Of a stretch of 64,000 bases of DNA, positions 1 through 8,692 are shown one piece after another. The stretch lies in contig NZ_KB907979.1 in the NCBI RefSeq assembly GCF_000382265.1, positions 62,001 to 126,000 on the forward strand, in the 5' to 3' direction. Source of the DNA: Yoonia vestfoldensis DSM 16212. GTDB lineage: Bacteria > Pseudomonadota > Alphaproteobacteria > Rhodobacterales > Rhodobacteraceae. Numbering within the stretch: position 1 is the first letter of the stretch; each line of letters starts with the position of its first letter. The notes under the pieces were generated by a model. That model had not been told where the DNA came from. It saw only the letters and a list, made by a program, of their open reading frames with translations, and searched no databases. A program made the position numbers and the translations under genes.

Positions 1-299
1 TCAGCATCGGCACAAATCAGGGGACGACCTGCGCGCCGCAGATTGCTAAAAAAACGCTTGATATCTGCGAAAAAGCAAAGGGTTACACGGTAACTCTCAA
101 CGGGCGCTTCAAGGGCGGCTGGACCACGCGCCACTATGGGAGACCGGCCCAGAACCTGCATGCCATCCAGATGGAACTGGCCCAGTCCACTTATATGATC
201 GAGCGCGCCCCCTGGACTTATGTCGACGAAATCGCCGACCAGACGCGCCGTCATTTGCAAAATATTCTCGAAACCCTGTCCGACTGGAGGCCATCATGA
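1..299 (+). CDS. hutG: N-formylglutamate deformylase, C-terminal part
   Basis: This is the last ~98 codons of a gene that begins before the window; the frame starts at base 3 and stops at 297-299. The translated tail contains [27 protein letters not shown] and [11 protein letters not shown], which fit the C-terminal half of the N-formylglutamate amidohydrolase (HutG/FGase) family. That enzyme releases formate and glutamate in the five-step histidine degradation route. The stop overlaps the start codon of hutU by 4 bases (ATGA), so the two are translationally coupled in one hut operon. The family is solid; distinguishing HutG from an FGase-like paralogue rests on the hutU neighbour. Confidence 0.9.
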   Translation, partial: SIGTNQGTTCAPQIAKKTLDICEKAKGYTVTLNGRFKGGWTTRHYGRPAQNLHAIQMELAQSTYMIERAPWTYVDEIADQTRRHLQNILETLSDWRPS

Positions 300-2002
300 G
301 CGACCCCCGCAAGAATACGCGCGACATCTATCCCCCGACCGGCCCGGAACTGACCGCCAAAAGCTGGCAGACCGAAGCCCCGTTGAGGATGCTAATGAAC
401 AACCTGCACCCCGATGTGGCCGAAAACCCGCATGAGTTGGTGGTTTACGGCGGGATCGGGCGCGCCGCGCGCACTTGGGCCGATTTCGATTGCATCGTGG
501 CCAGCCTCAGGGATCTGGAGGCGGACGAGACGCTGGTGGTGCAGTCGGGCAAACCGATCGCCATCATCAAGACCCACACAGACGCGCCCCGCGTGCTCAT
601 CGCCAATTCCAACCTCGTGCCCCATTGGGCGACATGGGACCATTTCAACGAATTGGACAAGAAGGGTCTGGCGATGTACGGCCAGATGACCGCCGGATCG
701 TGGATCTATATCGGTTCTCAGGGGATCGTTCAGGGCACTTATGAAACCTTTGTCGAGGCCGGCCGCCAGCATTATGGCGGTGACCTGACGGGCAAATGGA
801 TCCTGACAGGTGGTCTTGGCGGCATGGGCGGGGCACAGCCATTGGCTGCGGTGATGGCCGGGGCCTGCTGCCTTGCGGTCGAATGCAACCCCGACAGCAT
901 CGATTTCCGCCTGCGCACCCGCTACGTGGACGAACGCGCCGACACGCTGGACGCGGCGCTGGACATGATCGACCGTTGGACCAAGGCGGGCGAGGCGAAA
1001 TCCGTGGGGTTGCTTGGCAATGCCGCCGATGTCTTTCCCGAACTTTACCGGCGCGGCATCCGCCCCGATATGGTGACCGACCAGACCAGCGCGCATGATC
1101 CGCTGCATGGCTATCTGCCGCAGGGCTGGACCATGGCCGACTGGAAAGCCAAGCAGGAAAGCGACCCTAAAGCAGTCGAGAAAGCCGCCCGTGCGTCGAT
1201 GAAAACCCATGTCTCCGCGATGGTGGACTTCTGGAACGCGGGAGTGCCGACGCTGGATTACGGCAACAACATCCGGCAGGTGGCACTGGAGGAAGGTCTG
1301 GAAAACGCCTTTGCCTTCCCCGGCTTCGTGCCCGCCTATATCCGCCCCCTTTTCTGCCGGGGCATCGGCCCTTTCCGGTGGGCGGCGCTTTCAGGTGACC
1401 CGGAGGATATCTACAAGACCGATCAGAAGATGAAAGACCTGTTCCCCGACAACGCGCATCTGCACAAGTGGCTGGACATGGCGCGCGACCGGATCGCCTT
1501 TCAGGGATTACCTGCACGGATTTGCTGGATCGGGCTTGGCGACAGGCACCGCGCGGGGCTGGCCTTTAACGAAATGGTGGCCAGCGGTGAATTGAAAGCC
1601 CCCGTCGTCATTGGCCGCGATCATCTGGATTCAGGCTCTGTCGCCTCGCCCAACCGCGAAACGGAAGCGATGAAAGACGGATCTGACGCGGTGTCCGATT
1701 GGCCGCTTCTGAATGCGCTGGTGAATACGGCCAGTGGCGCAACTTGGGTCAGCATCCATCACGGCGGCGGCGTCGGCATGGGGTTCAGCCAGCATTCAGG
1801 CGTCGTCATCTGCGCTGATGGCACGCCAGAAGCCGCCAAACGGATCGAACGGGTCCTTTGGAACGATCCTGCGTCGGGTGTGTGGCGGCACGCGGATGCG
1901 GGCTATGAGGACGCCATCGCTTGTGCGCGCGAAAACGGGCTGCGCTTGCCGCGTATTCTGGGAATGGCGCCATCGCGCGATGTTCAAAACGCACAGGACT
2001 GA
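296..2002 (+). CDS. hutU: Urocanate hydratase
   Basis: A 568-residue cytoplasmic enzyme that converts urocanate to 4-imidazolone-5-propionate, the second step of histidine breakdown, using tightly bound NAD+ as an electrophile. Family hallmarks are visible: a Gly-rich dinucleotide-binding stretch ([14 protein letters not shown]), the [16 protein letters not shown] block and the segment around the catalytic cysteine ([13 protein letters not shown]). The length matches the usual 550-570 residues. It overlaps hutG by 4 bp, and no other hut gene follows: a strong inverted repeat and then a convergent gene come next. Confidence 0.97.
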   Translation: MSDPRKNTRDIYPPTGPELTAKSWQTEAPLRMLMNNLHPDVAENPHELVVYGGIGRAARTWADFDCIVASLRDLEADETLVVQSGKPIAIIKTHTDAPRVLIANSNLVPHWATWDHFNELDKKGLAMYGQMTAGSWIYIGSQGIVQGTYETFVEAGRQHYGGDLTGKWILTGGLGGMGGAQPLAAVMAGACCLAVECNPDSIDFRLRTRYVDERADTLDAALDMIDRWTKAGEAKSVGLLGNAADVFPELYRRGIRPDMVTDQTSAHDPLHGYLPQGWTMADWKAKQESDPKAVEKAARASMKTHVSAMVDFWNAGVPTLDYGNNIRQVALEEGLENAFAFPGFVPAYIRPLFCRGIGPFRWAALSGDPEDIYKTDQKMKDLFPDNAHLHKWLDMARDRIAFQGLPARICWIGLGDRHRAGLAFNEMVASGELKAPVVIGRDHLDSGSVASPNRETEAMKDGSDAVSDWPLLNALVNTASGATWVSIHHGGGVGMGFSQHSGVVICADGTPEAAKRIERVLWNDPASGVWRHADAGYEDAIACARENGLRLPRILGMAPSRDVQNAQD

Positions 2003-2032
2003 CCTGTCCCATTCGAGCTGATCAACGCCGCG

Positions 2033-2099
2033 CCCGCAGGCCATTGGTCACACGCCCAGCGCAGGCGGCGGACCAATGGCCTGCGGGACCGCCTGCGCT
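2033..2099. repeat. Interlocked pair of perfect inverted repeats between convergent genes
   Basis: Two perfect inverted repeats interleave in the gap between hutU and the convergent histidine kinase. Arm A 2033-2049 (17 bp) pairs with A' 2071-2087; arm B 2058-2068 (11 bp) pairs with B' 2089-2099. B lies inside the A loop, and B' overlaps the kinase stop codon (2098-2100). Each hairpin excludes the other, because only one base separates A' from B'. The position suggests a bidirectional terminator or a REP-like element; no clear U-tract follows either stem. Confidence 0.8.
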
Positions 2100-4599
2100 A
2101 GCGCGAAAGCTGCGATTTCGTTGCTGTCCAGCTGGCCGTAAATTGGGCCACATTCGCACGTATCCGGGTGATGTTTCCGGCTTTGGCGGCGGTCTCGATG
2201 GCCCTGAGTATCTTGCGCAACTCATCGGCACCGAACACTGCGGCGCTGCCGGCGACCTTGTGGGTGCGGGCTGCGATTTCGAGGAAATCGCGCGCCTCGT
2301 CAGAAATCAGCCATTCGTGGTATTCGTCGACCTCTGTCACAAACCGCGATCTGAGCTTGACGAATGCCTCTTCGCCCAGCGCCTCGCGCGTTTCGTCGCT
2401 GTGGCTTTTGTTGATCATGTTCGTCTCTTCATCGGTGGCAAGGCGACTTGTCTGGGAAAGAAGCGTGCGCAAGGCATTGCGCGAAAGTGGCTTGGTCAGG
2501 ATGCTGTTCATCCCCGCAGCAAGAAACGCCTGTTGCTCGTCCACCATGACGTTGGCCGTCAGGGCCACGATCACCGTGTCCTTCGAAGGACCGTCGCCGC
2601 TGCGTATCGCGCGGGTGGCGGTACGACCGTCCATCAGCGGCATGCTGATATCCATCAAGATAAGATCAAACCGTCGCCCATTGGCGGCCTCGACACCCTG
2701 TGGACCGTCATGGGCCTCGGTGACGGAATGCCCTTCGGCAACAAGCATCTCGCGGGCTACCATGCGGTTGATTTCGTTGTCTTCGACCAGCAACACATCG
2801 AGCGACCGTGTCAACGGCAACGCCATTTCGTCAGCGATCGGTTCCTCGGGGGCCTCGGTTTGCACAACAGGCAGCCTGACCCAGAACGTGCTTCCTTCGC
2901 CCACCACGCTGTCCACGCCGATTTCGCCGCTCAACGCATGTACGAAGCGCCGTGCGATGCTCAGCCCCAGACCGGTGCCACCCGCGACCCTGTCATAGGC
3001 GGCGTTGCCGGTGACGAAATCGTCAAAGATACGTTCCGCGAGATCTGCGGATATGCCCGGCCCGGTATCCGTGATCTTGATCATCAACTCGGCATTCTGC
3101 GCTTGTCCGATATTCTCGACGGTGACCGAAACCTTGCCGCGCCGGGTGAATTTCACAGCGTTTCCGATCAGGTTCATCAGCACATGCTGAAGCCTGTCGT
3201 GATCGGACAGGACCCAGCCCACGTTTTGCCCGATCCAGCGCCAATGCAACGAGGTTTCGTTATGCGCGGCCGTGCTTTTCTGGTTATCGACGATCGCTTG
3301 CAGCAACGCGGATATGTTGACGGGTCGTGACCGAGTACTCAGCTTGCCCGCATCATAGCGGGTGATGTCCAGAACATCCGAGATGTGGCTTATCAAAAGA
3401 CGGCCCGAGGTTTCCATATAGCCGACATACCGATCTTGCAGCGGGTTCAGTTTTGTATCACGCAAAAGCAGCATGTTGCCGAGCAGACCGTTCAAAGGTG
3501 TGCGTATTTCATGGCTCATCGTCGACAGGAAATCCGTCTTCAGCTTTTCGCTTGCCAGCGCCTTGTCACGAGCTGCGACAAGCTCGGCTTCGGCTGCGAC
3601 GCGATGCGAAATATCTCGCAGGAACGCGATGAAGATTTCGCCTTCATCGGTCATTGCGGATTGGATCGCAAGTTCCACGGGAAAAACACGGCCTTCGCGA
3701 TGCTTGGCTTCCATCTTGACGCGCCCTTTGCCAACGACGCGTTTTTCGCCGTTCTCGCGCATCCTCTCCATACCGGCGTCATGCGCCTTGCGCATGTGGT
3801 CGGGCACGATCACCGCGCCGATATCCCGGCCAAGGACCTCTTTTTCTGCATAACCGAAAATCCCCTCGGCCGCCGGGCTGAATTGCAAGATCAATCCCTG
3901 AGCGTCGCACACGATGACACCGTCGAGGGATGTCCCCATGACGGTGCTCATGCGTGTCGATGTTTGTTTGTTTTCGCGTTCGCGGCGGTAGATCCGGACG
4001 TTCAACTGGTAGAGATAGAGAATGGCCAGCAAAAGCATGCCGATCAGGCCCGCAATCGCCAGGGCAAGCTGCGTCAAGGTCCGTGCGACCTTCTCTCGTT
4101 GAGAATCCGCCGCAATCGCGGAAATGTCGAGCCCGGAATTCCCCAAGGCCCGCACTGTCGGCAGGATTTCCGACGCCAACATCCCCAACCGTGGAATTTG
4201 CTGCAAGACCACAGCATCAGGCACATCCACGATGCGGACAGCCTCGTCGAGGAACCGGCTCAGGTCCGCCAGATGCTGCCGAACCGTCGCATCAGCGCGC
4301 AAAGCTTCGAACACGGTTGCTTCATTGACGGTTCTCATCCGGCTGAAGAAGATATCGAACTCCTGTCGGAGCTTCGTCAGGTCGACGGGATCACGCTCGA
4401 TCTCTTGCGCGAATTCAAGAAACTCGACCTGCGTTTGAACCAGCGACCATTGGACGTTGTCGGATCGCGCAGAACCCAGCAACCGGATTTCCCGCGAAAC
4501 GTTGTAGGACAACAAGGCGATCGCGCCCGCAGCCACAAGACCCGCGACAAATGCGATCCCGCGCCCCTTGCGATTGGTTGGCAAGATCGTGAAGAACAC
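2098..4599 (-). CDS. Hybrid sensor histidine kinase (PAS-HisKA-HATPase-REC-Hpt)
   Basis: An 833-residue membrane-bound hybrid kinase. TM1 spans about residues 14-31, a ~145-residue periplasmic or four-helix sensor follows, and TM2 spans about 176-197. Then come a PAS domain (~215-330), the H-box SHEIRTP with phospho-accepting H363, and the HATPase with an N-box (NLIGNAVKF), DTGPG and GGTGLGLS. A receiver domain has acceptor D650 (LMDISMP) and K703, and a C-terminal Hpt domain has H780 (RTHKVAGSAA). A full internal phosphorelay is therefore present. The gene sits 41 bp behind the gene for a periplasmic molybdopterin-fold protein in the same direction, which probably acts with its periplasmic sensor. 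The NarL-type regulator at 6416 is a plausible output partner, by proximity only. Confidence 0.93.
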   Translation of the reverse strand: MFFTILPTNRKGRGIAFVAGLVAAGAIALLSYNVSREIRLLGSARSDNVQWSLVQTQVEFLEFAQEIERDPVDLTKLRQEFDIFFSRMRTVNEATVFEALRADATVRQHLADLSRFLDEAVRIVDVPDAVVLQQIPRLGMLASEILPTVRALGNSGLDISAIAADSQREKVARTLTQLALAIAGLIGMLLLAILYLYQLNVRIYRRERENKQTSTRMSTVMGTSLDGVIVCDAQGLILQFSPAAEGIFGYAEKEVLGRDIGAVIVPDHMRKAHDAGMERMRENGEKRVVGKGRVKMEAKHREGRVFPVELAIQSAMTDEGEIFIAFLRDISHRVAAEAELVAARDKALASEKLKTDFLSTMSHEIRTPLNGLLGNMLLLRDTKLNPLQDRYVGYMETSGRLLISHISDVLDITRYDAGKLSTRSRPVNISALLQAIVDNQKSTAAHNETSLHWRWIGQNVGWVLSDHDRLQHVLMNLIGNAVKFTRRGKVSVTVENIGQAQNAELMIKITDTGPGISADLAERIFDDFVTGNAAYDRVAGGTGLGLSIARRFVHALSGEIGVDSVVGEGSTFWVRLPVVQTEAPEEPIADEMALPLTRSLDVLLVEDNEINRMVAREMLVAEGHSVTEAHDGPQGVEAANGRRFDLILMDISMPLMDGRTATRAIRSGDGPSKDTVIVALTANVMVDEQQAFLAAGMNSILTKPLSRNALRTLLSQTSRLATDEETNMINKSHSDETREALGEEAFVKLRSRFVTEVDEYHEWLISDEARDFLEIAARTHKVAGSAAVFGADELRKILRAIETAAKAGNITRIRANVAQFTASWTATKSQLSR

Positions 4600-4640
4600 C
4601 TGATGTCCCTTCGGTTGAAGACGTAGGCTTTGCCACAGGG

Positions 4641-5156
4641 TTACTGGACGATTTCCACCCTGTCGAGTTGCCAGATGCTGCGCGAATAGATCACCTCGGA
4701 CCGATAGGCGCTGTCGCTGTCATAGGGATAGATGATCCAGAGCGGGCCTTTGTCGCGGACTGACATAAGCTCACCATCCATCAGATACGCGATGATCGGC
4801 CCGCCCGTGACAGCATCGCCGAACGGGATTTCGACTGTGTAGTCATTGATCGCCGTTGCAAGGAAACCACCGCCCCGCATACCGAACATGGCGGCAAAAT
4901 CCGCAAGGGAAACGCCGATGAAATCATGCACGCCATCAGTCCAGATGGTCGAGGTTTCAAATGACGTCGCTGGCAAGGCCATCAGCATATCACGATCCAG
5001 ACGCAAGAGATCGCCATCATTGGTTACCGTGATGTTGCCCGACACCGTCAAAACCACATCAGCGGCCGGCATTGCCATATCCTGTGCCCTGGCGAGCGAC
5101 CCAAAGCTGACAGCCAGGGACAGGCCAAGGGCGATTTTGGTCAAATGTGCGAACAT
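4641..5156 (-). CDS. Exported molybdopterin-oxidoreductase-fold protein without cysteine
   Basis: A 171-residue exported protein whose signal peptide probably ends at LARAQ (~residue 25). The body resembles the small single-domain proteins annotated as oxidoreductase molybdopterin-binding-like (SUOX fold), with LTVSGNI near the start and a GPLWIIYPYD block near the end. There is no cysteine at all, so the Mo-ligating residue of true sulfite oxidase-type enzymes is missing. A binding or sensory role is more likely than catalysis. It is the first gene of a two-gene operon with the hybrid histidine kinase, 41 bp apart, which suggests a ligand-binding partner for that kinase. Assignment to the fold is by motif memory and is moderate. 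Confidence 0.7.
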   Translation of the reverse strand: MFAHLTKIALGLSLAVSFGSLARAQDMAMPAADVVLTVSGNITVTNDGDLLRLDRDMLMALPATSFETSTIWTDGVHDFIGVSLADFAAMFGMRGGGFLATAINDYTVEIPFGDAVTGGPIIAYLMDGELMSVRDKGPLWIIYPYDSDSAYRSEVIYSRSIWQLDRVEIVQ

Positions 5157-5232
5157 GGGGCATCCTTTGCGATTTCCGCCCCTTGTCTGACATCGAACAT
5201 GCCCGAATGCATGAGGGCAAAAGGATATCGTA

Positions 5233-5249
5233 CTACCCTTTCGGATAGG
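5233..5249. promoter_or_regulatory. Motif copy A of CYAYCC-N6-RTAGG
   Basis: The sequence CTACCCTTTCGGATAGG is an imperfect inverted repeat 77 bp upstream of the start of the molybdopterin-fold/kinase operon (5156) and 33 bp past the galU stop. Related copies lie at 6296-6312 and 7034-7050; ten of 17 positions are identical in all three. It could be an operator for the nearby NarL-type regulator. As RNA on the minus strand it could also fold into a six-pair hairpin with a GAAA loop and weakly terminate galU. Confidence 0.45.
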
Positions 5250-5282
5250 TCAATTGCTGTACCAAAATCGACCCGTTCGGGA

Positions 5283-6170
5283 TCAGGCCACCAGCCGCAG
5301 TCGTTTGCGGCTGCGGTCGATAAATGCCGAATACTCCTCGCATAGATCAGCCCTGCTGAGCGCAAATGCCGCCGTGGCTTGGACATAGCCTTGGACGGAC
5401 CCGCAATCGAACCGCTGGCCTTCAAACATATACCCCGTGACACCAACAGATTTGACATCGGCATTGATGGCATCGGTCAACTGCAATTCGCCACCCGCAC
5501 CGGGGCGCAATGTGTCAAGGCGATCCAGAATGGCACTGTCCAGAATATAGCGCCCTATGACCGCCTTTGTTGACGGTGCCAGATCGGAGCGCGGTTTTTC
5601 GACCAAGCCGCGCGCGCGTGCAAGCGCGCCGGCTTCATCTTTGACATCAAGAATACCGTACATGCTGGTCTGGGCGCGGGGGACATCCATGATCGCAACC
5701 ATGTGCCCTCCGACGCCGCGATGTGCATCGACCATTTGCGCCAATGCACCACGGTCGCCCTTGATGACGTCATCCGGCAAGATGACCGCAAACGCCTCGT
5801 TTCCGATCAGGTTCTTTGCCTGCCGGACCGCATGGCCAAGGCCCAACGGCTGGGCTTGACGCAGGATGGTCAAGGCTCCCTCGGGCATGCGCGTCACACC
5901 CAGCGCGGCAAGTGCCTCGGTCTTGCCGGACGCCTGAAGGCGTGCCTCCAGCGCAGCCGCCGTGTCGAAGTAATCCTCCAGCGCCCCTTTGCCAGCCGCA
6001 GAGACAAAGATGAACTCCTCGATGCCCGCCTCGCGCGCCTCATCCACGGCGTATTGGATCAACGGGCGGTCAACAAGCGGCAGCATTTCCTTTGGGATCG
6101 ACTTCGTCGCCGGAAGAAAACGTGTACCCATCCCGGCAACTGGAAAAACGGCTTTGCGAATATGCGACAT
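5283..6170 (-). CDS. galU: UTP-glucose-1-phosphate uridylyltransferase
   Basis: A 295-residue cytoplasmic nucleotidyltransferase making UDP-glucose from UTP and glucose-1-phosphate. The N-terminal signature is clear (FPVAGMGTRFLPATKS followed by PKEMLP), and VEKP and AVIGRYIL occur further on, all typical of bacterial GalU/ExoN. The length is standard. UDP-glucose is the expected donor for the cellulose-synthase-like glycosyltransferase encoded at 12033-13853, so its position beside that locus is suggestive. It is divergent from the response regulator at 6416. A short hairpin (CCC-GAAC-GGG, then TCGATTTT on the minus strand) directly follows the stop and is a candidate terminator. Confidence 0.95.
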   Translation of the reverse strand: MSHIRKAVFPVAGMGTRFLPATKSIPKEMLPLVDRPLIQYAVDEAREAGIEEFIFVSAAGKGALEDYFDTAAALEARLQASGKTEALAALGVTRMPEGALTILRQAQPLGLGHAVRQAKNLIGNEAFAVILPDDVIKGDRGALAQMVDAHRGVGGHMVAIMDVPRAQTSMYGILDVKDEAGALARARGLVEKPRSDLAPSTKAVIGRYILDSAILDRLDTLRPGAGGELQLTDAINADVKSVGVTGYMFEGQRFDCGSVQGYVQATAAFALSRADLCEEYSAFIDRSRKRLRLVA

Positions 6171-6295
6171 TGGTACGTCCCTTGATCAATCTTGCTTAAC
6201 GGCTTGATCGGACGAATGATGCCTGTCCCACAACAGCGCAGAGGGACAGCCATGCCGCGCGAATGCCTTGGACGGATATCAAACGGAGGCAGCGC

Positions 6296-6312
6296 CTATC
6301 CAATGTGATAGG
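6296..6312. promoter_or_regulatory. Motif copy C of CYAYCC-N6-RTAGG, divergent promoter region
   Basis: CTATCCAATGTGATAGG lies in the 245-bp gap between divergent galU and the NarL-type regulator. It is the core of a perfect 7-bp inverted repeat (GCCTATC, 6-base spacer, GATAGGC; 6294-6313). GGATATC occurs on either side (6274-6280 and, as GGATATCC, 6315-6322). It sits about 105-120 bp from both start codons, where it could affect both genes. I cannot place exact -10/-35 boxes with confidence. Confidence 0.5.
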
Positions 6313-6415
6313 CTGGATATCCAAAAGAGAAAAAAGCCCCGGGATTTTCGAAAATCTATGCCATTGATTGGTCATAGTCGCCAGCTATCCGGCCCCAATG
6401 TAACGAGGAAGCATC

Positions 6416-7030
6416 ATGAGAGTGTTAATCGCCGACGATCATGACCTGTTAAGAGACACGTTGGTCCTGTTTCTGGAAAACCAAGGTCAGATGGACACAG
6501 CCGCTGTCGGCACCTTTGCGCAGGCAATCGAGCGTATCCAAAACGACGCGCCCTATGATCTGATCTTGCTGGACTACAACATGCCGGGGATGAACGGGCT
6601 GGAAGGTCTCAAATCCGCCATCGCCATGGGCGGCGGCCAAAAAGTCGCGCTGATGTCCGGCGAGGCGACGCGACAAATCGCAGAAGCCGCCCTGGACGCT
6701 GGCGCCGCGGGGTATGTGCCCAAATCGCTTCCAGCGAAATCGCTGGTCAACGCCATCAAGTTTATGGCCATGGGCGAACAATACGCGCCGATCGACTTCA
6801 TGACAGCCGCGGATGCCGACCAGACGAACCCCTTGGCTGACAGGTTGACCGCGCGTGAATTGCAAGTCCTCAAAGGGCTGACGGAAGGCAAGTCGAACAA
6901 GGAAATTGCCCGCGATCTCGATATTCAGGAACCAACGGTCAAGCTGCACATGAAAACGCTTTACCGGAAACTGGATGCAGCCAATCGCACGCAAGCAGCC
7001 TTGATCGCACGCAAGGCGGGACTGTTCTGA
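6416..7030 (+). CDS. NarL/FixJ-type response regulator
   Basis: A 204-residue DNA-binding response regulator. The receiver domain covers residues 1-120, with the acidic pair D7-D8, acceptor D53 (LILLDYNMPGMNG) and the conserved lysine in YVPKSLP. The LuxR-type helix-turn-helix spans ~140-200 (LTARELQVLKGLTEGKSNKEIARDL, then TVKLHMKTLYRKL). It is preceded by the GAGGAAGC ribosome site. It lies between galU and the partner-switch operon and is the only DNA-binding regulator in this part of the window, so it is the natural candidate to bind the three repeats at 5233, 6296 and 7034. Its cognate kinase is not adjacent; the hybrid kinase at 2098-4599 is the likeliest partner. Confidence 0.93.
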   Translation: MRVLIADDHDLLRDTLVLFLENQGQMDTAAVGTFAQAIERIQNDAPYDLILLDYNMPGMNGLEGLKSAIAMGGGQKVALMSGEATRQIAEAALDAGAAGYVPKSLPAKSLVNAIKFMAMGEQYAPIDFMTAADADQTNPLADRLTARELQVLKGLTEGKSNKEIARDLDIQEPTVKLHMKTLYRKLDAANRTQAALIARKAGLF

Positions 7031-7033
7031 AAC

Positions 7034-7050
7034 CCACCCGTTCGGGTAGG
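7034..7050. promoter_or_regulatory. Motif copy B of CYAYCC-N6-RTAGG
   Basis: CCACCCGTTCGGGTAGG begins 3 bases after the response-regulator stop, in the 110-bp gap before the RsbU-like gene. It lies inside an inverted repeat (AACC c ACCC GTTC GGGT a GGTT, 7031-7052). It may be an operator for the downstream operon. As RNA it would fold into a hairpin, but no U-tract follows, so it is a poor terminator. Confidence 0.45.
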
Positions 7051-7140
7051 TTGTGGTCCCAAAAGCGTTTCACACTTAGCCGCCCGCGTTGATGAAAGAC
7101 TTCATTAACCAAGATACCTCCTGCCCCAAGGAGATATCAC

Positions 7141-8370
7141 ATGACCGCCCTGCCCCTGTTACAGACACCGTCGCCCGGTCTGAAAATCATCGTCGCCGAG
7201 GATTCAGATTTGCAAAGGCTTTACCTGTGCAGCCTGATCACCGGGCTTGGTTTCCAAGCCATCGAAGCCAAAGACGGCGCGACGGCGCTTGATCTTCTCG
7301 CGCGGACAGGCGCAGAGATCGTGATCAGCGATCTTGACATGCCTCACCTCGACGGTGTTGCTCTGACACGCAAAATCCGCGCTCTTGAACTGGATCAATA
7401 CGTCCATGTGATCATGGTGACAGGCGCGGACGACGTCGCGATGCGCGACAAGGCGCTGCGGGCAGGCGTCGATGATTTCATTTCCAAGGGCAGCAGCACA
7501 GCCCTGTTGAAAGCGCGGTTGCAGACTGCCGTGCGCCTGATCAATCACGCCGGTGAATTGGCCGACCGGACGCGCATCATCAAGGCAACCAACGACCGCA
7601 TTCAGCAGGACCTGCGCGCGGCGGCGGCGGCACAACGCGCGCTTTTGCCCGATTTGCACGATGACATCATGGGCTTTCGGGTTGCGTCCGCTTTTGTCCC
7701 CTCGGCGATTGTCTCGGGCGATATGTTCGGTTGCTTTGCGCTGAACGACCGCAAACTCGGGCTTTATGCCGTCGATGTGTCCGGGCACGGGGTCCATGCG
7801 TCGCTTTTGTCGGTGGCGATCGGGTATCTGATCACGCCGGATTATTTCCGCACCCATGCGTTTGATGCGCAGGGCGAGCCGGATCTTGCACGGATGGTCA
7901 CCGCATTGAACGACCGTTTCAGCGCATCCGAAAATGACGCCTATTTCACTATGATCTGCTGTGTGATCGACAGGGTCACGGGTCGGCTGGATTTCTGTCA
8001 GGCTGGCTATCCTGCGGCCGTCTATGTCGACCAAGCGGGATGCGCGGTGCCGCTTGGTGATGGCGGGTTTCCCGTCGGGATGTTCCGCAGCGCAACCTAC
8101 GAAAACAACGTCCACCAGATCAAGACAGGTGCGGCGCTGGTCATCTGCTCTGATGCTGCGGCAGAGGCCGAAAACCCGGCACAAGAAATCTTTGGCACCG
8201 CACGCGTCCGCGACATCGCGCGCACGTTCCCCGAACGCGGCGTCGATGACATTCCGCATGCGATCGTGCGTGCATTGAACGTTTGGCGCAATGGCGAGCC
8301 GCTTGAAGATGATCTGACGGTTGTCGCCCTGGAAAGGAAGAATACCCATGATACACACCACAACATTTGA
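7141..8370 (+). CDS. Receiver-PP2C phosphatase (RsbU/SpoIIE-like)
   Basis: A 409-residue cytoplasmic protein. The N-terminal receiver domain (~13-135) has acidic residues E20-D21, acceptor D64 (VISDLDMPHLDG) and the FISKGSS lysine. A short coiled linker (~140-175) leads to a SpoIIE-type PP2C domain (~180-400) with ALLPDLHD, FVPSAIVSGDMFGCF, AVDVSGHGVHASLLS and SDAAAEAENPAQEIFG. Family knowledge: such proteins dephosphorylate a STAS antagonist, and the receiver gates activity. The next genes encode exactly that STAS protein and an RsbW-like kinase. Start ATG 7141 follows AAGGAGAT. It overlaps the STAS gene by 23 bp. Confidence 0.93.
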   Translation: MTALPLLQTPSPGLKIIVAEDSDLQRLYLCSLITGLGFQAIEAKDGATALDLLARTGAEIVISDLDMPHLDGVALTRKIRALELDQYVHVIMVTGADDVAMRDKALRAGVDDFISKGSSTALLKARLQTAVRLINHAGELADRTRIIKATNDRIQQDLRAAAAAQRALLPDLHDDIMGFRVASAFVPSAIVSGDMFGCFALNDRKLGLYAVDVSGHGVHASLLSVAIGYLITPDYFRTHAFDAQGEPDLARMVTALNDRFSASENDAYFTMICCVIDRVTGRLDFCQAGYPAAVYVDQAGCAVPLGDGGFPVGMFRSATYENNVHQIKTGAALVICSDAAAEAENPAQEIFGTARVRDIARTFPERGVDDIPHAIVRALNVWRNGEPLEDDLTVVALERKNTHDTHHNI

Positions 8371-8692
8371 TAACGGTTTCACCATCATCAGACCCGGCGC
8401 CGCACGTCTGACGGCTGCGAACGCAAAAACGTTCAAGGACGAAGTCACGGACATCATCAATGGCGGGGCCAATCGGGTTGTCATTGACTTCAAGAACGTG
8501 TCGTTTCTCGATTCCTCTGGTCTAGGGGCGCTGGTCGGCGTTCTGAAAAAGGTCGGTCACCGCGGCGAGCTGGTTGTTTCAGGACTGAACAGCGACGTGC
8601 AACAGATGTTTCGGATTTGCCGCATGGACCGGGTTTTCACCGTCTACAAGGATGTGGAAACGGCCACGCAGTCGATGGCTGAATTCCAGTGA
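8348..8692 (+). CDS. STAS-domain anti-anti-sigma-like protein (RsbV-like)
   Basis: A single 114-residue STAS domain. The phospho-acceptor motif DSSGLGALVG holds D55-S56-S57; S56 or S57 is the expected site for the RsbW-like kinase and for the upstream PP2C phosphatase. An ATG at 8348 preceded by GGAAAGGAAG is the likely start; an upstream in-frame GTG would only add residues that overlap the phosphatase gene. The gene overlaps both neighbours (23 bp and 4 bp), so the three signalling parts should be made in fixed proportions. The final target of the switch is not a recognisable sigma factor in this window. Confidence 0.92.
   Translation: MIHTTTFDNGFTIIRPGAARLTAANAKTFKDEVTDIINGGANRVVIDFKNVSFLDSSGLGALVGVLKKVGHRGELVVSGLNSDVQQMFRICRMDRVFTVYKDVETATQSMAEFQ

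Noticed and set aside
2033-2099. H-type RNA pseudoknot formed by the interlocked repeats
   Set aside because: Only one base joins A' to B', too short to span a 17-bp stem; the two hairpins must be alternatives.
1921-4626. Long plus-strand open frames (1921-3330, 3385-4626) opposite the histidine kinase
   Set aside because: They are mirror images of the kinase gene; its HisKA, HATPase, REC and Hpt motifs are unambiguous and the plus-strand products match nothing.
7204-8493. Minus-strand frame of 429 codons opposite the RsbU/RsbV genes
   Set aside because: Composition is that of an antisense shadow; the plus strand has clear receiver, PP2C and STAS motifs.
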